From Phoronis australis (taxonomy: Eukaryota; Phoronida; Phoronidae): a stretch of DNA of 64,000 nt. The position numbers were made by a program, and so were the translations under genes. The stretch lies in contig NMRA01000026.1 in the NCBI GenBank assembly GCA_002633005.1, positions 662,734-726,733 of the forward strand, written 5' to 3'. The notes beneath the pieces were generated by a model. The model was not told the origin of the DNA. It saw only the letters and a program-made list of their open reading frames with translations, and ran no database searches. Below, piece by piece: positions 54,001 to 63,000 of this stretch. How positions within the stretch are numbered: the first letter of the stretch is position 1; every line of letters begins with the position of its first letter.

Positions 54001-57000
54001 AAGTCGGAAGAAGAATTTGAAAATATGTAAACATTTGCTCCACCTCACCCCGGCCTCAGAAATAGTTTCATCCAGGTTTAACATGTCATCTACCCACAGA
54101 ACTTGGCAATGGTGAGGTCAATTCTGAACCTATACTGCCCTCATTTACCCACCATCATAATAGGATGGCGATCTTATATAACCAGGCAAGACCTCATAAT
54201 ATCTGATTCAGATAATACCATGTAATGACAAAATCAATACAGTTTAATTGACACAGCCAACTCAATCGAAAGACTGCCTGTAAATAGATGACCACAAAAT
54301 TCTGTAACTATTTAGAAAGCACAACATTGACCTTTTTACTGTTTGAGAATTATTGGATATAGGTTTTAGATGCCATCTTTTGACTGGAAATATAGTTGTA
54401 CGTTCTGTGGCTTCATGCTGCTGAAAAACTGGTGTCCCACAATCCATTCCAGATATCTCACAAATCTGTAACCGTAAAAATGTCAGTGTTTTTGTCATGA
54501 ATGATAATAGAATGCCTGCGTTATTTACAGGGTGACTCCACCCTGGCCTGTCTCAACGGTCTTGCTGCTCTTGTTGGTGGTGACTGGATAGTGTCTGGTG
54601 TAAGTTAGGATCACTTATATTGACTCTGTGTTGCACACTGTTACACCTTGATATTCTGGTTTTGGTTCTTAAGGTTTGGTTGTTAAATTCAGAACATCAC
54701 ATCTCTGAAATGACTGATGATATTCTTATGAAACTTCTCATGTAGCATGCTTTATACACTCTTCCCAAAACTATGCTAGAAATAGTTATTTTTGAACTTT
54801 TCCACTTTTGCATGAGGGTCAAAAAATAGGACTTTATGATGTGCATAAAATGAAAATGAAATATTTTAGAAAAATAACGGTATTTTTGAGATCACATCTT
54901 AAATATTTATATCAAATACAATTGAATCATGCTATTGACACCGTTGTTTTGTTATCAATGTACCTTTTTGAGTAATTTCACAAAAACCATGGTCACATGA
55001 CCCAATCAATGGCAGTTTGGTAGAATGTCAAAAATCAAATTCCACATGCTTTCTACTTTCAGAAAATACGTACTGATTTTACATATGTAAAATCTTATTG
55101 TTTTGTTAGATATTTGTCTGAATGCTCAGTCGTGTCAATAAAGTCCTACATACCTTCAATGCTGCTATCGCCCCTTCTGTGAAATTCAAATACTTAATTA
55201 ACAGCTCATTATTTAAAATTTAATGGCTCATTGTTATCAAAATGGCATAGGCAAGAAATTGAATTTCAAGCCTCAAAAGTGGGGCTACCTTTATTAATAT
55301 AGGTCAGCCCCCAGCAAGTGGGACCCTTTTGTATAAATTTTGAACGCTCCGTCCAAAGACAGCCGAACAGCTGGGGCAACTGTATATTAAATAAGCCCAC
55401 TATTAAATTTCTTGCCCATGTCAGTTTAGTAAGAATAATTCGTTTTAGGTAATAAGCTGTTAGTTCTAATTTAGTCCACTTACCATATAGTAAACTGGTC
55501 TTGACTCGTCCATTTCTCAAATTAGAAGTGATTTCTAAGTTGAGGAATAAAGTTACTGTTTACTACCATTTGAAACCGAGCTTACTAAGTGGGTTTGACC
55601 TGTTTGGTCATTTGTTATGCCAAGCGTTGTATACTGTCTCAATTAAATAGCAAGCTAATGTAAATGCCGAAAGGAAATATTAAGTACTACCACTGAAATT
55701 GCATTTCGTGCGAATTACAGCCAATACTGAGGCAAAGATTTGAATATTAGGTAGTATGCCAGTTTGTTTTGCAACGGCTTAGAAATTCTGCAGACAATCT
55801 TAAATTTTTCAGTGTGGAAAAGTAGGGATTAAGCTTATCTATAAATCTGACATTCATACTTCAGTTCACGCCATAAATAATTGCACAAAAAAATTATAAC
55901 GTGTAGTTACCTGGCTGCCTAACTAGTCATTCTTGTTCCTCACAAGGGGAATTCTGCTTGGCGACTGAGCTGTAGTGATGGGAATTCGAGATAATTTTGT
56001 ACAGTTGTCTTGTCTTGTCTTGTCTTGTCTTATACAGTTATAATGCAGATGAGTGACCACCAGACTGACCAGTTGATTTTGTGTGCGTGCAGGGTCTCCT
56101 AGACTTGTCTACAGTGAAGAAGACCTCTGTGTCAGACGTAGTGAAATGCCTGACTAATGTCGTCTGCAGTCGTGAAGCAGACGCTACTGCTCAAGGACAT
56201 GCGCTCTGGCTTCTTGTTAACATTTATGTCTCGATGACGGGGCGAGGTAAGATCTTCAATTTGGAATGCAAGAAATCGTCAATATTGTCGTTTTTAAATT
56301 CAGGCTTAAATCAAAATGCTTGCAAAAGGTTGTTGACAGCTACACGCTGGTATATAATAACTTAGAATTTATTAAACATCTTAAAATTTGCTTTCTGTCA
56401 TGTTTGACTGCTAGTCACTTACAGGGGTCCCCCATTTTGAGAACCAGTTTCTTCCCTGAATAACTGGCGCCAAACAGGTTCTCAAAATCCGTGATGCCTT
56501 TAAGTGACTGTTGCCTATTTTACTGCAGCAATGGTTAGGTTAGATATTGTTAGATACGTCAGTTTATGGGTCTTTTCACTGTTGAAGTCTATCAATTTAC
56601 AGTTGGAGAGAAGCAACTTCAAAGAATTTAATGAATACTGCTTTGATTTAACTATTAGGGTGGATCACGTTCTCAATTAAGAAGTATCTAATATGCTGTT
56701 TAGACAGCAATCAATGTGTCCACAACCTGTCTATTCCGTCCATTGTATTGTATTGTAGTGTAAAATTAGGAGCTCTTGCTCTGTAATTGAAGACGCCTGA
56801 AATGGTTTCCAGCGGCGAGTTTAACGATGTCAAAATTGAGATTATAGTAATGTGTCATTTTATATCAGACTAATTAATGCATGTTATAACCAAGTAGTGC
56901 CACCTAGTGAGGTAGTCCAGGAGATTCTGCCATCTTGGTTCTAATTCTTGCCACTTCTCGATGGGAGATTTAAATTCGGTCAGAAGTTTTGATCGCAAAA

Positions 57001-60000
57001 TCACCAATTGATATCCGTTTTTATTATGAATCTGGTCTCTGTGTTAATTTGTATGGTTCACATATACTGTAGCATGTGCTTTAGATTTTACAAAATTGTT
57101 TTTGTTGAATTTTGTTGGATTGAGCAAAATTAATGTGAGTATAAGTGAATATAGGCAGACACCACATTGTGTTTCTCCAAAACCAAAGTAGTTGTTAGGG
57201 AGATGGTGTTATGGCTTTCCATCCCTATTAATACATATGCTAGAGTACATCTGTTGCCCTTGACATGTTGTATGTTACAGGAGCCACTGCTACGGCAGCG
57301 CCATCTTCCTATAAATATTTGCCTGAAGGTAGTGTCTTGAAAGCAGCTATGGATCTGCTGATGTCCAGAGGTATGTTTTAACTTAACAGTAGTTCTTGAA
57401 GCTCAATAACACAGATCTGTTGTCCTATAAAGTCATTTTTGCTTGTGAAAGGTTTAAAGTTTGTATGTTCCATATTTTCAATTTCATCCGATGCATTCCT
57501 TGTCAAGTGGACACTCCCCAAAATACCACAGTGCTGTCTCTGATTCTGCATCATTTACCCACTATGCTTGGCAACTCTAGGACTCCTAGGCCACATTTGT
57601 ACACTGCTGTCCTGTTAATCACTATTTCATTGATTAAAATAAGTTCACCAGTAGTCATTGTTAATAGATTTAGTCGTGCATAGTTTGTAGCAATGCAGTC
57701 ATCAACATTTTTATTCCCTTCATATCATTCGTGCATGCCCTGTCATTTAAGTCTCTATACTCACCTAAGAGTTGCACGTGCCCGAATGTTAGTGTTTTTA
57801 TTTTTGTTTGTATTTTATACTGAAGAATAAAAAATGTGCATTTTATACCATATTTTATTTAAATTCAACAAGCTCGACAAATTTGATATGTTGTGGATGT
57901 GTTGTGTATCATTTTTGATTGCCCGTGACAACTCAACGATGCGAGATATTTCGTAACTACATGAAATCGGTCAATGCATTTCAGCTACTGTTGAAAGATG
58001 AATAATACCATTTGGGCGGTGCATTATTATGTAGTATGGTATAGTGCGATGTAGTAGTAGTAGTATTTATTTATTATAGTGACAAGTACAATTAAATCAA
58101 ACAGTTATAGGTATAACATTCGTAAGAAAGATAAGTACCCAGCTCAGTTGGGCTTATTAGTCAATTTAACCACACAACTCAGATGTAGGCCTACCATAAA
58201 TGCATCGGTTTCTAAGTTCAAAAGCAGACTTGATATATTTGGCAAATTGCCTAGGGAAATACTGAAATAGCAGTTTTAACGTATCTAATCTACTGAAATC
58301 TGCAAAGTTCGGGATTTGAAGTGAAACATTATTAAACAGAATAGACCTCCGTGAGTTATAAAGAGAACAATCAAACACAAAATGTAGCTCATCCTCCACA
58401 GAACCAGAATCACAACACAAGCAAAGTCTTTCACTTACAGGAGTGTTTACATAACAACCAGTTTCCAAGTGCAATGGGAGATTTCCTGTTCTAAGCTGAG
58501 CCAGAAGAGACCGCTCGGAACGAGTTAAATTAATCTTTACATACGGCTAAAAACTCGTGCTTAAATAAAATGCAGGTTCTTAACTTGGGTTTTGTTACAA
58601 CAGAATCAGCCCAAGCATGTTTTGCGTATTCAAACACTTTGTTTCTAGCGTCTACTATGTTACAAGTAGTCAAATTTTGAAAACATATGGGTAGTCAGCC
58701 TTCTGTTTTATATTGCTAGATGCGTAACCGTCTGTAATAAGTATTTAGACACGTAGAACACAAATTTTGCCCAAACACTGCAAATTAAAGTCGTACCTGT
58801 GGTAGTCGCAAGGCCTGAATAAAGCAAAATGTAGTATCAGTTCCTAACCAAAACAGAAAAAATTTTTAATAAAAGAAGTCGCAGTGTATGCAAAAATGCC
58901 AGCATTTTCCACTCTCATGCCTGATCTCGACACCATCTTGTCGCTGAGTTATGTCAACAGTTAACCTAATGACCTGGTTTGTACTTGAATGCCATTGGTT
59001 GATTTAGAAATGAGACCAACCCTCAAGATCTTAATCTGGGGGAACCAGAAACAGATGTTGAATTCTCTATTTTGAAGGTGGTCTTTTTAATCGGCAAATT
59101 TCTTTAATTTTGGGTTGCTAATTCTAATGCAGGAAACGTGAACAGAACAGAGGATGATTATTTTATAATCCAGGTACGCTTTTAAACTATTGTGAAGCCT
59201 GAAGGTTGTACATTCCACATTTCGTGAAATTTCCTTGACAACTGCCGCTTGAAAAAACTGCACGCAAAGCCAGCACATTTGAATAGCAGTGGTTTGTGAC
59301 TGTATTTTGCAGACTCTCAACAAGATGACCTGGCCATCTTGAAACTGTTTGATGGTATTGTGCTGCCACCTATCAACTGGATGTCTGTACTTAATCCTAT
59401 AATGAGAACTTCTCCAGGTTGGTAGTTAATTGGTGGTCTGTTGGTTTAGTCAACACTTCCAATCTGTGTGTTATGGTTCTACACTTATCACAAGCATATT
59501 TCATTGAATTCCTGTCTGTTGCAGTTCTTATAAAGAATTTTCGCGTCCATTCGTTTAAGCTGCTGGTGTGGTTTTTCTAATGTCACCATCTAGTGAGTTG
59601 GTAGAACACCTAATGGTTGCCATCGGGATTTTTAAAATCACTTATTGTTTCATTGTCGAAATAACTAATAACTAAGCATATTTAATGCCACATGGCATCA
59701 TGAAACATGAAATTGCCTTTTGCTGTGTCAGCCTCCGTTTTGTATTTTCTTTATCTCGCATCCTGAAATATTGTATGTCAGGGGTGCGTTCCATGGACAC
59801 AGTGAAGTTTGCGTAAAAAACAAGATAACGTAAGTTCACGTGAAATCATGCGAATGTAAGACGAGTGATACTCAAGTATGGTCACCCTAGCAAAGTGGCA
59901 ACCTCTATGGATGAAGTTGGAATGTTGAATTATGAGAAAGAATTCTTTGTTTCCTTTCCTTGAGCGGAGACTTCTCAGCACGAGTGCTTCGTGAGTGTCT

Positions 60001-63000
60001 CGCCTCAACATATTGCAGCCTTGGCCTTAACATTCATGTCCTCTTGACCTCATTTCAGGAAGCTCGGTGCAGACCCAATGTATTACAGTTGCGTTACAAC
60101 AGATGCCCACATCCCCCTCTGCAGCACAGTTTGTATTTTCGTGGGCTCTGCCTCCACAGTTGGACAGTTTAAATGTGAGTTTACTCAGAATTGAGGCATT
60201 TTGGGAAACAATTTGGAACACCTGAGGTCAGGAAATCAGGGAAAATTGTTCTAACGTGTTATTAAAATAATTTTATTTATGGGAAATATACTTTACAAAT
60301 ATTGAAAGCAGTCCCAAGAGTATATGTTCATCTAGAAAGTAATTTGAAAGAAAACCATGATTAAGAAATTTTCTTTAGCATTATTATGCTGCTGATAACT
60401 TTTAGTTTCTTTGCTTTGCAGATACTGATTTCCAAATTTAAAAAGTTTAAGATATCTTACAGTATGTGTAACAGAGCAAGTCTCCACTGAACCTCAAAAT
60501 ATGTATTTTCTCTCATCAGGCATTCGTTTCAGTTCAATTTGCACATGATAACGATCAACTTTCCATGAAAGCAAAAGAAGGGAAACACCCTTCTCCTAAG
60601 CCTGTCGCTAGCGAAGTGCCCGACACATACAGTCGCGCCCACATGCCCACGTAACAAAGGCGCACTGAGACGCAACAAAGACATTAGCATAAGAATAACT
60701 GAACATTTGTAACTAAATAAGAATAACAATAAGCGTAAAGTTACGAACGTCCCGTCACANNNNNNNNNNNNNNNNNNNNNNNNNNNNNNNNNNNNNNNNN
60801 NNNNNNNNNNNNNNNNNNNNNNNNNNNNNNNNNNNNNNNNNNNNNNNNNNNNNNNNNNNNNNNNNNNNNNNNNNNNNNNNNNNNNNNNNNNNNNNNNNNN
60901 NNNNNNNNNNNNNNNNNNNNNNNNNNNNNNNNNNNNNNNNNNNNNNNNNNNNNNNNNNNNNNNNNNNNNNNNNNNNNNNNNNNNNNNNNNNNNNNNNNNN
61001 NNNNNNNNNNNNNNNNNNNNNNNNNNNNNNNNNNNNNNNNNNNNNNNNNNNNNNNNNNNNNNNNNNNNNNNNNNNNNNNNNNNNNNNNNNNNNNNNNNNN
61101 NNNNNNNNNNNNNNNNNNNNNNNNNNNNNNNNNNNNNNNNNNNNNNNNNNNNNNNNNNNNNNNNNNNNNNNNNNNNNNNNNNNNNNNNNNNNNNNNNNNN
61201 NNNNNNNNNNNNNNNNNNNNNNNNNNNNNNNNNNNNNNNNNNNNNNNNNNNNNNNNNNNNNNNNNNNNNNNNNNNNNNNNNNNNNNNNNNNNNNNNNNNN
61301 NNNNNNNNNNNNNNNNNNNNNNNNNNNNNNNNNNNNNNNNNNNNNNNNNNNNNNNNNNNNNNNNNNNNNNNNNNNNNNNNNNNNNNNNNNNNNNNNNNNN
61401 NNNNNNNNNNNNNNNNNNNNNNNNNNNNNNNNNNNNNNNNNNNNCCTCCTTCCCTCCCTTCCTCCCACCCTCCTTCCCTCCCTCTCCCCTCCTTCCCTCC
61501 CTTCCCCCTCCTTCCCTCCTTCCCCCCTCCTCAGACAGTAAACATAGTTAAGTCAAACTCCAGTATTTATTTGATTCTATCAAGCAGAGCCGCACTGATG
61601 CTGTGGTTACCACACCCCAAGTGAAATAGGTACAGCATTTGCTCTTATACTGCATCAGCATGAGTTTCTCATATTTCATTTTCTAACCAAACAAAGACAC
61701 TGCTAAAGACACTTAATTGTCAGATAGCTATGAAACATCTATTGGTTTCACCGTTCATTTTGGATTCTAAAACAATGAGTGAAAACCCGTTGCAACCATT
61801 CTAATTCAAAACTGTTCACATTTCATAGGTCATCTGCACTGAGCACATCTGAAGTGCTGTCTTGACAGTAAGGTGTTTTGGTGCAATAAGTCTGTGTGTA
61901 TTTAGTGCACAATATGTCTAGTGAAATTCCATTTTGTTATGTTTCTCCACAAAAAGACAGATTAAGAAAATTTCAGTCTGTTACTAGCATGGTCTAGATG
62001 TCGTTTAAGTTTACGTAACTTTTGGTAAATTTTCCATTGTTTGTCTTTGAAAAATGGAAAATAACAATTTTGCTTATAATTTTTGTGTGAAATAAGTGGA
62101 GATTTACTGTAGGTGCTATTACATCAACTTTATCCGTCAACCTGAAGGTCAAACAAAGTTGTCATAGCAACACATTCGCGAGAAAAGCTTAATGGGTGAT
62201 CACATACATCTCTAGTAATACATCGCGGTATCTTGCAAAATCTTGCATAATGTCACATTTGCACGAGTTTTTTCATCTACAGAACTTGGCCCAGGATTCA
62301 GGGGTCACATTCTCATCAGGTACTGCTTCATTGAGACGGACAATTCATAATGAAAGTAGCAAGTGTTCATTTGTGATGAGGGAACAAATGGGTTGGGAAG
62401 TGGGCTCTGGCAAGACATCGACTGCATTCATCTGATAAAACACCCTTGGCAAGGCAGCCACAATTTGACGTATCGTTAAAAGTTTTTGTTGCATCTGTAC
62501 GATGTATGGTAAAATTTCACCAACTTTGTACAAAAAGTTGTAAAAAATGACCTTCTTTTCATTTGGAAGGGTCTGTAAGATGTTTGTGAATACACATAAT
62601 TTTTCAAAACTTTTTGGTAGCTGTGGTGCAAAACTTGAACAATGGTAAGCATTTAATTAGGTGCTGTATGTGTTTCATTGAAAAAATGATATAATAAGAT
62701 TTTTCTAGTCGTCCATCTTGTGTTCTGAATTGGTGAGATTTTACCATATTGACCATGTGCTGATGAGTTTTTGACAAAATCAAAATAGATGCGAGATTTA
62801 GCATTTTGTTTAAGATTTTATCACCCTTTGTTTTAGTTCTATGTATTAGGAGTCAGTATAACTGTGAAACCTGATTTCAAGAATATGTGCAGGATGTGAA
62901 TACAATTTAACATGCAATCACCCTTCGTTCCAGCTGTACGAGGTATTGGCGGAGTGCCTATCTTATCTTCCTGATGCTACCATTGACCATCTTCTTGAGA

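Noticed and set aside
57396-57683. Hydrophobic 95-residue frame
   Set aside because: No recognisable family, starts just after an exon donor, no conserved motifs.
60755-61468. Long minus-strand frame across the N gap
   Set aside because: It consists of unknown bases; there is no real coding evidence.
62282-62440. Possible exon after CTACAG near 62281
   Set aside because: The encoded peptide has no focadhesin features and the phase match is not informative.
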